Shown here: piece after piece, positions 16,086 to 24,486 of the stretch | Layout of the letters: every line of letters begins with the position of its first letter | Position numbering within the stretch: the stretch's first letter is position 1 | Assembly (NCBI GenBank): GCA_964619555.1 | Contig: CAZUDV010000015.1 | Span: forward strand, 1 to 64,000 | Reading direction: 5' to 3' | Source of the DNA: JAGOPY01 sp964619555 | Lineage (GTDB): Bacteria; Bacteroidota; Bacteroidia; Bacteroidales; JAGOPY01 | DNA length: 64,000 bases | The notes under the pieces: generated by a model | Database searches by the model: none | Seen by the model: the letters and a program-made list of their open reading frames with translations, nothing else | Told to the model about the DNA's origin: nothing | Made by a program: the position numbers and the translations under genes

Positions 16086-17758
16086 TGTGCTTCTGAGTTA
16101 ATTAAAGGTAAAGTGATGGAAATAGTAGTACCGACTCCTACCAGGGATTTAACCTGAATCTTTCCCTTGTGGTTCTGGATGATGCCGTGCACGATTGGCA
16201 AACCGAGGCCAATACCACTTGCATCCTGTTTCGTAGAGTAAAAGGGCTCGAAGATATGCTGGAGGTCCTCATCGGATATGCCAATTCCATTATCAACGAT
16301 TTCCAGTTTTATATTATCTTCGTCAGGATTTGAAGTTCTTAGAATGATTTCACCATTTTCACGGATAGCTTCGGTCGAATTCACGATTAAGGCGACGCAC
16401 GCCTGTTTGATCTGGTTCGGGCTGCAGTATACCAGGTCAGATTTGGCGGTGAAATCGGAAAGGAATGAAATATTGGCTATTTTGACCGGGTGAGTCATAA
16501 GCTCATAGGTTTCCTGAAGAACGGTGTGTAGATGCTGCGGTTCAAAATCTGATTGTTCCTTTTTGGAGAAATCCAATAAGCCTTTGACAATATCGCCGCA
16601 CCGTTTGGTTTCACTCTCTATCATTTTCAGGTGCTGCAACATGGATTCCCGCTTGGAGGCATACAGTTCGGGGTTGCTTAATTGTTTATAGATGAGCTTT
16701 GTATAAACCAGGATACCGGAAAGGGGATTGTTTATTTCATGAGCTACCGAGGAGGATAATTTTCCCAGCGAAGCCAGCCGTTCCACATGAATGATCTCAT
16801 TCTGGACAGCACTCAGCTCCTCGGATTTTTTCCTGACTTTGTATTCCAATTGTTGCGACCAGTTCTCCAGTTCCTGGGTGGCTGCCTGCAAATTGTCGAG
16901 CATATCGTTGAAAGCTTCGGAGACCACCCGCATGTCGTCCAGCTGATTGGGTCTTATTTCAACCCTTGAACTTCGATCTCCCTGTGAAACAGCTTCACTG
17001 ACTTTAACCAAATCGTTGAGAGGATTTTTAATAGCTCTTTTGGTGAAAAAGATCAGGAACAAAACAAGGACACAGGTGGCCAGTGCCGCAAATATGAAAT
17101 ATTCACGCAGTGATCTTTCAATTGATTCATCGACATCCCTCAGCGGTAATTTAATGATCAGGGAACCCAGGACTTCATCGGATTCCTGGTGAAAGTGGCA
17201 GGAACTCGTGTAGCAGGATCTTTCATTCATGATGGGTGTGCGGATCAACAGATAACGGTAATCGTTCGATTTCTGGCTCATTTTGCACTGGCTGTCCTTA
17301 TCGATGATCTTATAGGTCTTTTCCTTTACCGGAAACATCGTGGAAAAATCCTCGTGGCAGTTTTTACAGTTTGGATCCACATGCCCTTCAGACTCGTCAG
17401 AAAAAGAGGAATAAACCGGGTTGTCGTCGCTGTCATACATATTGACATCCTGAATGCCTGACATGGTGTTAATGATATCGAGGGTATTCTGCAAGGTCCT
17501 TTTATCATTCTCCATCATCGAATGGTAAAGGGCCCCCTCAACCAATGAGCCGACATCATCGCCGTTTTCACGGATTACCTCATTCACAGATTGCTCATAT
17601 ACCGAACGGAAAATAATCCCGAATGAAAGGAACATAATTATTGATAACGTGGTGAGTATCAATACTACCTGTCCGTATATAGATGACCTGAGCTTGAAAA
17701 AATCCGATACTTTTTGCCACCACTGGCCTTTATCCCCACTATTTTTAACGGAATCCAT
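16082..17758 (-). CDS. Sensor histidine kinase with periplasmic c-type haem motifs
   Basis: The protein has a first membrane helix (about 28-52), a periplasmic region of about 160 residues, a second helix (about 219-240), a HAMP domain, a coiled coil, and the kinase core with the phosphoacceptor His340 (VAHEINNPLSG) and ATP-binding G boxes (DNGIGI, GIGLGLPIV). The periplasmic part contains a CXXCH motif (CKNCH, 131-135), a CX4CH motif (CYTSSCH, 182-188) and a nearby His190, all suited to covalent haem. It thus probably senses redox state, oxygen, NO or a respiratory ligand. It is co-transcribed with the sigma-54 regulator and separated from the redox operon by a terminator, so it has a separate promoter. 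Haem attachment is inferred. Confidence 0.93.
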   Translation of the reverse strand: MDSVKNSGDKGQWWQKVSDFFKLRSSIYGQVVLILTTLSIIMFLSFGIIFRSVYEQSVNEVIRENGDDVGSLVEGALYHSMMENDKRTLQNTLDIINTMSGIQDVNMYDSDDNPVYSSFSDESEGHVDPNCKNCHEDFSTMFPVKEKTYKIIDKDSQCKMSQKSNDYRYLLIRTPIMNERSCYTSSCHFHQESDEVLGSLIIKLPLRDVDESIERSLREYFIFAALATCVLVLFLIFFTKRAIKNPLNDLVKVSEAVSQGDRSSRVEIRPNQLDDMRVVSEAFNDMLDNLQAATQELENWSQQLEYKVRKKSEELSAVQNEIIHVERLASLGKLSSSVAHEINNPLSGILVYTKLIYKQLSNPELYASKRESMLQHLKMIESETKRCGDIVKGLLDFSKKEQSDFEPQHLHTVLQETYELMTHPVKIANISFLSDFTAKSDLVYCSPNQIKQACVALIVNSTEAIRENGEIILRTSNPDEDNIKLEIVDNGIGISDEDLQHIFEPFYSTKQDASGIGLGLPIVHGIIQNHKGKIQVKSLVGVGTTISITLPLINSEAQ

Positions 17759-17820
17759 CCTGCTTTGAATTAATTAAATAACGCTAAAAAGGAAGTGCAA
17801 TTATTTTATGCCAATATAGA

Positions 17821-17850
17821 AAAAAACTGGTTATGAACAACCAGTTTTTG
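17821..17850. terminator. Bidirectional terminator between the redox operon and the kinase
   Basis: AAAAACTGGTT, a six-base loop and AACCAGTTTTT form a symmetric hairpin with A and T tracts on both sides. It lies past the stop of the GcvH-like gene (17935) and before the kinase start (17758), so it splits the cluster into two transcripts. Confidence 0.8.
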
Positions 17851-17934
17851 ACAGAAATGGCTATTGTACACGCAAAGAAGCGAAGAAATTATCCCCGGTA
17901 TCCTGTATTTCCTTCAAAGTGATTGATCTTGTGT

Positions 17935-18648
17935 TTATACCGGATCCAGGAATTCCCTTTGAAAATCCTGCCAGACCTCCGCAGGCAGGTCATTGATCAC
18001 ATCGCGCGCAATTTCTCCTCCATCCTGCAAAATTACAGCGGAAAATTGCGGAGAATGCTGACTGGTTTTGTGAGCCAGGAAATCCTTCAGCCGATCCAAT
18101 TCACTTTTTAACCAGGCCGTTGCTTCATCCGCAAGAAAATAGGAACTGGTTTCCATCTTCCATTTATCAGGTTTGATCTCGCAGATCCAGTTTTGATGGA
18201 CCGGAGCATCGGATTCTTCCGGGTTATCTGCTAAATGAGGATTATTGCTGATGATCCTGCCGGTAATGGGAGAATATACCCGTAACTTCTTCCCGTTGAT
18301 TCCGATCTCTGCCAGAACATCTCCTTTTTTGACCATCTCATTTGAATATTTCAGAGGATTAATCTTCATATCACCGGCAATCCCATGCATTAAATGATCC
18401 AGTCCTACCTTCGCAAGGCCGGTTCTTTCCAGATGGGTCCAGGTGTGATGTTGACTGTAATACAGTCCCTGTGGAATATTCATCGCGTGAATTGGCTGAA
18501 AACTAAAGACTTTACGGATTTCTCGCGAAATCTTCACTTTCTTATCCAGCAACAGGGAAAATGGAATAAATAGCAATAGAAAAGCAATAATAACGAGGTA
18601 TTCGATTCCTTTTGTGTCAAAAATGTTGACATATGTAAACCCGTCCAT
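17935..18648 (-). CDS. Membrane-anchored GcvH-like (lipoyl/biotinyl-type) protein
   Basis: An N-terminal membrane helix (about 16-35) is followed by a positively charged stretch (KKVKISREIRK), so the rest should face the cytoplasm. Residues 60-165 resemble the glycine-cleavage H protein: YYSQHHTWTHLERTGLAKVG, LAEIGINGKK, VYSPITGRI and NWICEIKP. Aligned on YSPITG, the lipoyl-lysine position appears to be Gly119, with Lys120 and Lys121 beside it, so lipoylation is uncertain. The tail (about 176-237) matches the tail of the solute-binding/GcvH fusion upstream: RLKDFLA, ILQDGG, W-x2-FQ-x2-FLD. It closes the redox operon. I infer a scaffold or carrier role next to the Fe-S/NrfD pair, not glycine cleavage, since no gcvT or gcvP is nearby. 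Confidence 0.82.
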   Translation of the reverse strand: MDGFTYVNIFDTKGIEYLVIIAFLLLFIPFSLLLDKKVKISREIRKVFSFQPIHAMNIPQGLYYSQHHTWTHLERTGLAKVGLDHLMHGIAGDMKINPLKYSNEMVKKGDVLAEIGINGKKLRVYSPITGRIISNNPHLADNPEESDAPVHQNWICEIKPDKWKMETSSYFLADEATAWLKSELDRLKDFLAHKTSQHSPQFSAVILQDGGEIARDVINDLPAEVWQDFQREFLDPV

Positions 18649-18685
18649 GACAATAATTTTTTTACAATTTATAATTTTGTTGACA

Positions 18686-19924
18686 TTATTTATTTTCAGT
18701 TTCTTTAACCCAGGAGGGCGACTCCCTTAAAACCGGCATGCGATTGATCACCCAGCGGAAAATCCAGATCTCCGCGAACAGGACGGTCAACGTGACAACT
18801 ATTTCCATCCAGGAGGGGAAATAATGGTCCGGCATATCCCATTTAAAACCTATTACGGTAACATTCAGCCTGTTAATGATCACACCGATGATGGTCATAA
18901 TGGAAGCGATCTTGATCATCAGGATATTATCGGTCCGGTGACTCTGGTAGAATAAGACCATTGGAATCAGCACAAATCCGATCATTTCCACCAGGAACCA
19001 ATAACCCATCGGGGTAAAGATCAGGTTCCAGTTTTTGTCGTGTATGAAAACAAGCAGTTGGAGGAAGAAATAAACGAACAAGGTAACAGCGCAAATCTTT
19101 GATAAGCTGATAATGATATTTTTATGTTCAGCGTGATTCTTTTCGCTGATCTGGTTGAAGAATACCTTGTGGCTGATGGAACCTTCGAAAATGACCATGG
19201 AAAGACCTGCAAAAATGCTTGAAATAAAGAATAATATCGGGATGAATTCCGAATACCACAACGGGTGGATCTTTTCTTTGGCCATCAGGTAAAGCGCACC
19301 CAATCCGGATTGATGCAGCATCGACAGGGTGATGCCAAAAATGACTGCGGCCACGGTCATACCGGATAGTATTTTGCGAATCCTCCTGGCACCCAGCCAT
19401 TCAGCAATAGCCGGTGAAAATTCGATCAGCTGTGCTATCATGTAAAGCAAAAAGTGCCAAGCCACCAGGAACAACACCGATGACGTGCCGAAACTATTGC
19501 CGATGATCGGATTGACCACGTTCCAGGGCCGGCCCAGGTCCAGCAGAAGAGCGCCGGCATAAAACACATAGGCCAGAAATCCGTTCAGTACCGTAACCCT
19601 GACTATTGAATGGTACTTTTTAATATTGAGGATATAGACCATGAAAGTGATGACATAAGCGCCGCCTGCAAAAGCTACGCCCGTTACCACATCAAAGCCG
19701 ATCCATAAGCCCCAGGGGACTTCCTGGGAAAGGTTAGTGACGGAACCGATCCCTTTCCAGAACCGAATGACAATGAGCACCAGTCCAAGCAGGATGATCG
19801 GGACAGAAATGATATTAAAAGGGGTGAAAATCTTCCCTTTTGGTTTTAATTCATTTAGAAGGAATTTCCATGTGGATTTGGATTCCTGTTCAAATGATAC
19901 CGGGATTTCAGTTTTCATCGTCAT
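18686..19924 (-). CDS. NrfD/HybB-type integral membrane quinone-reactive subunit
   Basis: The 412-aa protein has about nine or ten membrane helices and the family pattern of NrfD/PsrC/HybB proteins, which exchange electrons between quinones and a periplasmic Fe-S subunit: GLVLIVIRFWKGIGSVTNLS, then VPWGLWIGFDVVTGVAFAGG with conserved polar residues, and LDLGRPWNVVNPI. The start at 19924 lies inside the upstream Fe-S gene (17-base overlap), so the two are translationally coupled; an internal Met (19918) is an alternative start. A membrane module of this type usually works with a molybdopterin oxidoreductase or NiFe hydrogenase, none of which is in this operon. The direction of electron flow cannot be told from the sequence. 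Confidence 0.93.
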   Translation of the reverse strand: MTMKTEIPVSFEQESKSTWKFLLNELKPKGKIFTPFNIISVPIILLGLVLIVIRFWKGIGSVTNLSQEVPWGLWIGFDVVTGVAFAGGAYVITFMVYILNIKKYHSIVRVTVLNGFLAYVFYAGALLLDLGRPWNVVNPIIGNSFGTSSVLFLVAWHFLLYMIAQLIEFSPAIAEWLGARRIRKILSGMTVAAVIFGITLSMLHQSGLGALYLMAKEKIHPLWYSEFIPILFFISSIFAGLSMVIFEGSISHKVFFNQISEKNHAEHKNIIISLSKICAVTLFVYFFLQLLVFIHDKNWNLIFTPMGYWFLVEMIGFVLIPMVLFYQSHRTDNILMIKIASIMTIIGVIINRLNVTVIGFKWDMPDHYFPSWMEIVVTLTVLFAEIWIFRWVINRMPVLRESPSWVKETENK

Positions 19925-20774
19925 GGTGTTCAGTATTTTGGTTGTTCTTGGTAGCTTTATGGATTCCCAGCAACAGGGCGGGCATTACGACAAACACAGT
20001 GGGGACACTGTAGAGAAATCCTTTGGTAAGTGCAGGATAGGAAGCTTTCTGAATGTTGGTCTTAAGTCCCAGTTCTTCAAATGGAACAGGCGACAGGTAC
20101 AGAAATCCTGTGCCACCGGCTTCATGTTCCCCATAAATGTGATCGACATAGGTATCCGGATTTTCCACAATGCGCTTACGGGCTTCCCGGATCAGGTCAC
20201 GGCGGTTTCCAAAAGTCAGGGCCTCATTCGGGCAGTTTTCAACGCAGGCCGGGACATTGCCCTCTTTCAGCCTGTTCTCAAAGCACATAGAGCATTTCTG
20301 AATTTTTGGATTTGGACTGAAATATTCGAATTTCGGCACATCGAAAGGACAGGAGACCATACAGTACCGACAACCCATGCATTTTGCCGGATCCCAGATC
20401 ACAGGCCCTTCTTTAGTTTTATGCATGGCCTGGGTAAGGCAGGCTGCGACGCAGGCCGGTTCATTACAGTGCATGCACTGGGATTTCAGGTACATGGGCC
20501 CCTTGGAGGTCTGGTATTCACTGACTACAGTTCGGTACACCTCATCAGTATGCCTGATCCCTTCCACATCATCGGGAGGAGGGGGGAGGTGGTTCTCTTC
20601 CGCACAACTGTATTCACAACTGCGGCAGCCGACACAACGTGTTATGTCGTAAAGAATCCCTTTAAATTCGACCGGATCCTTGACCTCCGGTGCAGCGTTC
20701 AATTGTTTCCCGGTTGCCAGGGCTGCACCTGTCAGTCCCAGGACTTGCAGAAAACCTCGACGATTAATAGCCAT
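19908..20774 (-). CDS. Tat-exported HybA-like 4Fe-4S electron-transfer protein
   Basis: The N terminus carries a twin-arginine motif (NRRGFLQVLG) and a hydrophobic stretch, so the folded protein is exported. Four clusters of cysteines match HybA/DmsB-type proteins: TRCVGCRSCEYSC, QCMHCNEPACVAAC, KCMGCRYCMVSCPFD and KCSMCFENRL with a later CVENCP. That allows four [4Fe-4S] clusters. A C-terminal hydrophobic segment (about 252-270, YSVPTVFVVMPALLLGI) anchors it to the membrane. It lies directly upstream of, and overlaps, the NrfD-type gene, the usual HybA-HybB arrangement. It should pass electrons between a periplasmic donor or acceptor and the quinone pool through NrfD. The catalytic partner is missing from this window. 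Confidence 0.93.
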   Translation of the reverse strand: MAINRRGFLQVLGLTGAALATGKQLNAAPEVKDPVEFKGILYDITRCVGCRSCEYSCAEENHLPPPPDDVEGIRHTDEVYRTVVSEYQTSKGPMYLKSQCMHCNEPACVAACLTQAMHKTKEGPVIWDPAKCMGCRYCMVSCPFDVPKFEYFSPNPKIQKCSMCFENRLKEGNVPACVENCPNEALTFGNRRDLIREARKRIVENPDTYVDHIYGEHEAGGTGFLYLSPVPFEELGLKTNIQKASYPALTKGFLYSVPTVFVVMPALLLGIHKATKNNQNTEHHDDEN

Positions 20775-20822
20775 AAGTTTAAGTTTTAGCTGTGAGAGTT
20801 AATTTTGATTTTATCAAAGGGT

Positions 20823-22496
20823 CTACCGGTTTACGTCCAGGAACCGGCTCTGAAATTCTTCCCAGATTTCCGGATCCATATTCTCCAGCACATGTTCTTT
20901 TAGAAGTCCTCCATCCTGCAGGATATTCATGTAGCTGAGCTGCTGCGGCTGAGATGGAAAAGCCAGGAAATCCTTCAGCCTGACCATTTCGTCACCCAGC
21001 CATTTAATGTATTTTCCAGCCATACTGAGCAGTGAGATTTCGTGAAGCCAGTTGGAAGGTTCGATTTTATATATCCATCCCGCATCGTAGGGGGAAGAAT
21101 TCAGCAGAGAGGGATCATTGATCAAATTTATATTGACTTCTTCAATAATCCCGGATACGGGTGCGTAAAGGGTCAGCTGCTTGCCTTTCTGGATCAGGGA
21201 TACCAGTTTTTCTCCTTTTTTAACCTTCTCACCTGCCCGTTTCATCTCCAAACGGGTAATCATACCCGTTACGTGTTGCAGAAAGTCATCCATGCCGATT
21301 TTGACCAGGCCGTCTTTTTCCATCAGTGCCCAGGTATGCGTTCTGTCATAAAGTAAGCCTTTCGGGATGTCGACCGTATGATTGTCGAATCCGTTATGGC
21401 TGATGGCTGAGGGCTCAGAAGTATACTCCTTTTCCTTTTTCCTGGTCAAACCAATTATCCCGCTGATCATAATGCCCAGGACCAGGGCCAGAACCACTAC
21501 AAACAGGATGATTTTAGCCATTGAGTAAGGTTCTTCCTGTACGGGCGTGACCATTTCGTTCTCATTAAACGCGGCTAACCTTGATTTGACCTCGGAATAT
21601 GCCAGGCCGGTGAAACCTTCACCGGCAAGAGACTGCTGACCTTCCGTAAGCAGCCATTGCAGGAATGCCACCCTGGCTGGATCCTGAGGCTGTGCTCCGG
21701 ACGCGACACAGATATCCCGTGAAAGTTCTCTCGGGTATTTTCCGATCCATACCCCACGGATCAGGCTCGCTGCATCTTCGTAGATATTCTCGATGTAATC
21801 CAGTTGTCCGTTCCCATTCCTGTCAATGGGCAGGAATCTTATATTCGGTTCCAGATCATTTGTGCCAGGCGTTAGCACGGAAGATAGCCGGCAGAAACCA
21901 ATAGCCAGGGGATCCTTCCCGAGTGCTGCGATGATCCCGTTCTCTTCCGATACTCCGAAAGACGGTAAGTGGATCCCAAGGTAATCACCCAGGTTTTGAG
22001 CAACTATTTCATTGTCGCTGAAATAAACATGCAGTGGTTGATTTTTGGCGCCGGGTATAAGATTACTCCACAGTAATCCATCCGGGTTGCTGATGATTTT
22101 CAGGAGCATATCCCGGGATATACCCGTCCCGGCCAATAACGATAAATACGGATTACCGGAATGCACGACCGGAACGACGATATCTCTGCCAATGGTAATT
22201 CTCCAGGAAGTTTTATCTCCGGCCAGTTCTTTTTCTGTCAGAAAAACCAGATCGTCCGGACGCAAATTCCCTGTATTGGTGATAAGTGTTTTTTTAATCT
22301 CAATTTCAGCATCCGGATGGTCTTTCCGGAATGCTTCCGCCCACCGGGTAGCTGCATCGTTTAATTCCGGCGATGAAACGGCAATTATCTGGTTCGAAGG
22401 TGCGATGGCATCATCAGCCGCCGAAAGGGAAAAAGTGATAATGCTGCCAATCAGGAGGGTTAAAGTGCTGGTTAATAATAAGATCCTGGTTTTCAT
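20823..22496 (-). CDS. PstS-like solute-binding protein fused to a cytoplasmic GcvH-like domain
   Basis: A signal peptide (1-26) leads a periplasmic-binding-protein-like domain (about 32-312) resembling PstS-type proteins. Within it is a perfect EF-hand/dockerin-type loop, DRNGNGQLDYIE (225-236). A membrane helix (about 326-352) followed by RKKEKE places the rest in the cytoplasm: a GcvH-like domain (about 378-480) and the same tail (RLKDFLA, ILQDGG, FQ-x2-FLD) as the second GcvH-like protein. At the lipoyl position the loop reads QKGKQ with Gly438 aligned to the canonical lysine. ATG 22496 is chosen because the sigma-54 promoter at 22528-22543 lies just upstream and inside the longer in-frame reading from 22532. 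It heads the operon, and I infer coupling of an outside ligand to the inside of the cell. Confidence 0.83.
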   Translation of the reverse strand: MKTRILLLTSTLTLLIGSIITFSLSAADDAIAPSNQIIAVSSPELNDAATRWAEAFRKDHPDAEIEIKKTLITNTGNLRPDDLVFLTEKELAGDKTSWRITIGRDIVVPVVHSGNPYLSLLAGTGISRDMLLKIISNPDGLLWSNLIPGAKNQPLHVYFSDNEIVAQNLGDYLGIHLPSFGVSEENGIIAALGKDPLAIGFCRLSSVLTPGTNDLEPNIRFLPIDRNGNGQLDYIENIYEDAASLIRGVWIGKYPRELSRDICVASGAQPQDPARVAFLQWLLTEGQQSLAGEGFTGLAYSEVKSRLAAFNENEMVTPVQEEPYSMAKIILFVVVLALVLGIMISGIIGLTRKKEKEYTSEPSAISHNGFDNHTVDIPKGLLYDRTHTWALMEKDGLVKIGMDDFLQHVTGMITRLEMKRAGEKVKKGEKLVSLIQKGKQLTLYAPVSGIIEEVNINLINDPSLLNSSPYDAGWIYKIEPSNWLHEISLLSMAGKYIKWLGDEMVRLKDFLAFPSQPQQLSYMNILQDGGLLKEHVLENMDPEIWEEFQSRFLDVNR

Positions 22497-22527
22497 AACG
22501 ATTATTTTAATGTTCTGAAAACCTATG

Positions 22528-22543
22528 TGCAATTAGGATGCCA
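22528..22543 (-). promoter_or_regulatory. Sigma-54 (-24/-12) promoter of the redox operon
   Basis: On the minus strand, TGGCATCCTAATTGCA fits TGGCAC-N5-TTGC: the invariant GG (22542-22541) and GC (22530-22529) have exactly ten bases between them. Transcription should start near 22517, giving a leader of about 20 bases to ATG 22496. The operon lies beside a sigma-54 activator, which supports the call. Confidence 0.75.
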
Positions 22544-22617
22544 TAACTAATTACCTATACAAAGAATTAAAAATCAATAATATAGGAAAAGGGATATAGA
22601 AAAAATAAACATCTCAA

Positions 22618-22636
22618 GTGTTGAATAAATCAACAC
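22618..22636. promoter_or_regulatory. Palindrome GTGTTGA-N5-TCAACAC, candidate activator (UAS) site
   Basis: Seven-base inverted arms lie about 100-120 bases upstream of the predicted sigma-54 start, the usual place for an NtrC-type enhancer. Two further half-sites reading TTCAACA on the minus strand occur at about 22685-22695 and 22704-22713. No other gene regulator is encoded nearby, so the paired response regulator is the natural candidate. Confidence 0.6.
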
Positions 22637-22750
22637 AGATATATTTCAGATCATGAAAATAACTGACGCAGAATGTGTTCTAAGATGTGTTGAAAAAATA
22701 AACAGATGTTGAAATAATCATCATAAAACGATGAGAATCGACCGTATCAT

Positions 22751-24307
22751 TCAAATAACAACGAATTTTTTACTGGAAATCATACCACCCTTTGTGTAAA
22801 TGACCAGCAAGTAAAGGCCCGTCGTTAGCGTACGTGTATCAATCCTGTTTTTCCCCGTAATGATGCCAAGCAATGTACCAGATGAGTCAAACAGGTGTAT
22901 ATACTCTATTTCAACAGGGGAGGAAATGAAAATATCATCAACGGCAGGATTCGGGGCTATGGTGATATCGAAGGAAGGTTCGAATTCATTTGATCCTGTA
23001 ATTCCTGAAGTATTCATTTTTACGAGGAATGGATAATAGAATGATTCCGCTGTGAAGGAGCAGGTGTCAAAAGTGACGGTGCCATGGCCGATTCCAGTGA
23101 AATAAATATTGCCATATTCATCTGCGGTCCATGACATCGGGCTTTCATGGCCTTCACCTCCGCCCGTTTTACCCCAGATAATGTGCCCATCCTGACTGAA
23201 TCCCAGGTTCATTATTTCCTGGCTGAAGCCGGCGGCCTGCGTGATGACTCCATTACCCCAGTCAATGCTTCCCCTGGTGAAACCGCCCAGCACAAAACCT
23301 TCATCCGGTAATACAGCCAGTGTGGCATGCTTGGCAACCGATGCATCACCCCCGGTCACCTGCGGCACTTCGATTCCCCATTGGACATTTCCCTGAGGAT
23401 TAAAACCGGTCACAAATAAATCGTATGACCATTGGGGTCCGAGTAATGTCAGGGTATCAAATGTGGCCTGGATATTCAATCCTCCAGCCCAGATAATATT
23501 TTCATCCTGATCCAGTGTGATGAATGGGCTGATACAGGTGATATCTTCAACGAAATGAACCCACTGGGGTGATCCCGATGCATTGTACTTTACCAGATAA
23601 AAATTATAAGAAAACGGTGTGGCATAGGTTACACCTCCGAATTGACAATTGTTGCCTGCGCACGAACCGGTGGCATAGAGGTTGCCTTCCTGGTCCACCG
23701 CAATGGACGTCACTAAACTGACGTCCGACTGGTTAACGGAACTCAACAGATTCCCGTCCGGATCAAATTGGCTGATCATGGAACCCGTCCATTCAGAATG
23801 AGCCACGTACAATCGATCATCAACCGGCAGGATATCCTCGATAACAGATTCCGGGAACAGGACCCCGAGGTCAATGACCCAATCGGTTTGACCTTCTGTG
23901 GTTAACCTCGCCAGAAATGAATTGATAAATGAGCCGGCATACTCGTGAAAATATCCGTCGGGAAAAAGTAGGCCGGTACGATTCTGACCTGCCAGGTAAA
24001 TAGTACCATCCGGTCCGGATTCCAGGTCGACCACCAGGGCAGATCCCCCGATCACAAACTGGTTCAGAACATTACCATCGGCATCGAATTCCATCAAAAA
24101 CAGGTCCCCCATCGCTTCCTGGTAAAACTCCACAAATTCGATCATCCCGGAATACCACACGGTGTTTTGCTCACTGGCGTCAACTACGTAATTCAACATT
24201 CCCGGATTGAACTGGTAATCGATTTCCTGGCCGCGTATCCATTCAGCTGACTGAGCCGACACTTTCAGGTATCCTGCCAATGCGATACAGATGATTAAAT
24301 ATTTCAT
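22751..24307 (-). CDS. T9SS-secreted beta-propeller-like protein with C-terminal sorting domain
   Basis: The protein has a signal peptide (1-18), about 400 residues of repeats with the pattern DxxGNxxxxG, such as FDADGNVLNQF, VDQEGNLYATG, ADEYGNIYFTG and FSQDGHIIWGK (SBBP-like, which fold as beta-propellers), and a C-terminal type IX secretion sorting domain (about 440-518): APNPAVDDIFISS, then IHLFDSSGTLLG and GLYLLVIYTKGGMISSKKFVV. T9SS export leaves the protein on the cell surface. It shows that the organism has a T9SS. The target of the propeller is unknown. The gene diverges from the PPC-like gene to its right. Confidence 0.9.
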   Translation of the reverse strand: MKYLIICIALAGYLKVSAQSAEWIRGQEIDYQFNPGMLNYVVDASEQNTVWYSGMIEFVEFYQEAMGDLFLMEFDADGNVLNQFVIGGSALVVDLESGPDGTIYLAGQNRTGLLFPDGYFHEYAGSFINSFLARLTTEGQTDWVIDLGVLFPESVIEDILPVDDRLYVAHSEWTGSMISQFDPDGNLLSSVNQSDVSLVTSIAVDQEGNLYATGSCAGNNCQFGGVTYATPFSYNFYLVKYNASGSPQWVHFVEDITCISPFITLDQDENIIWAGGLNIQATFDTLTLLGPQWSYDLFVTGFNPQGNVQWGIEVPQVTGGDASVAKHATLAVLPDEGFVLGGFTRGSIDWGNGVITQAAGFSQEIMNLGFSQDGHIIWGKTGGGEGHESPMSWTADEYGNIYFTGIGHGTVTFDTCSFTAESFYYPFLVKMNTSGITGSNEFEPSFDITIAPNPAVDDIFISSPVEIEYIHLFDSSGTLLGIITGKNRIDTRTLTTGLYLLVIYTKGGMISSKKFVVI

Positions 24308-24441
24308 GTTTTATAAATTTAATTTGGATTTTTCCAGATAAAAAAAGATATTTGCCTGTCAAGTATATAATCATTTTGAGAGAAAGTTGAATAAAATCAG
24401 ACAATTAACATTTCTTTAACACTTAATTTCTGACAGGATTC

Positions 24442-24449
24442 TATTTTTG
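24442..24449 (+). promoter_or_regulatory. Bacteroidota -7 box (TATTTTTG) ahead of the PPC-like gene
   Basis: TATTTTTG fits TANNTTTG and lies 38 bases before ATG 24487. A good -33 TTTG at the expected spacing is not seen, so the call is tentative. Confidence 0.5.
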
Positions 24450-24486
24450 CGAAAACAGATAATTATTAACTTATAAAGAAATTAGC

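Noticed and set aside
19737..20789. Plus-strand reading frame of 350 codons over the Fe-S gene
   Set aside because: It is antisense to the HybA-like gene, whose cysteine motifs and Tat signal show the true frame.
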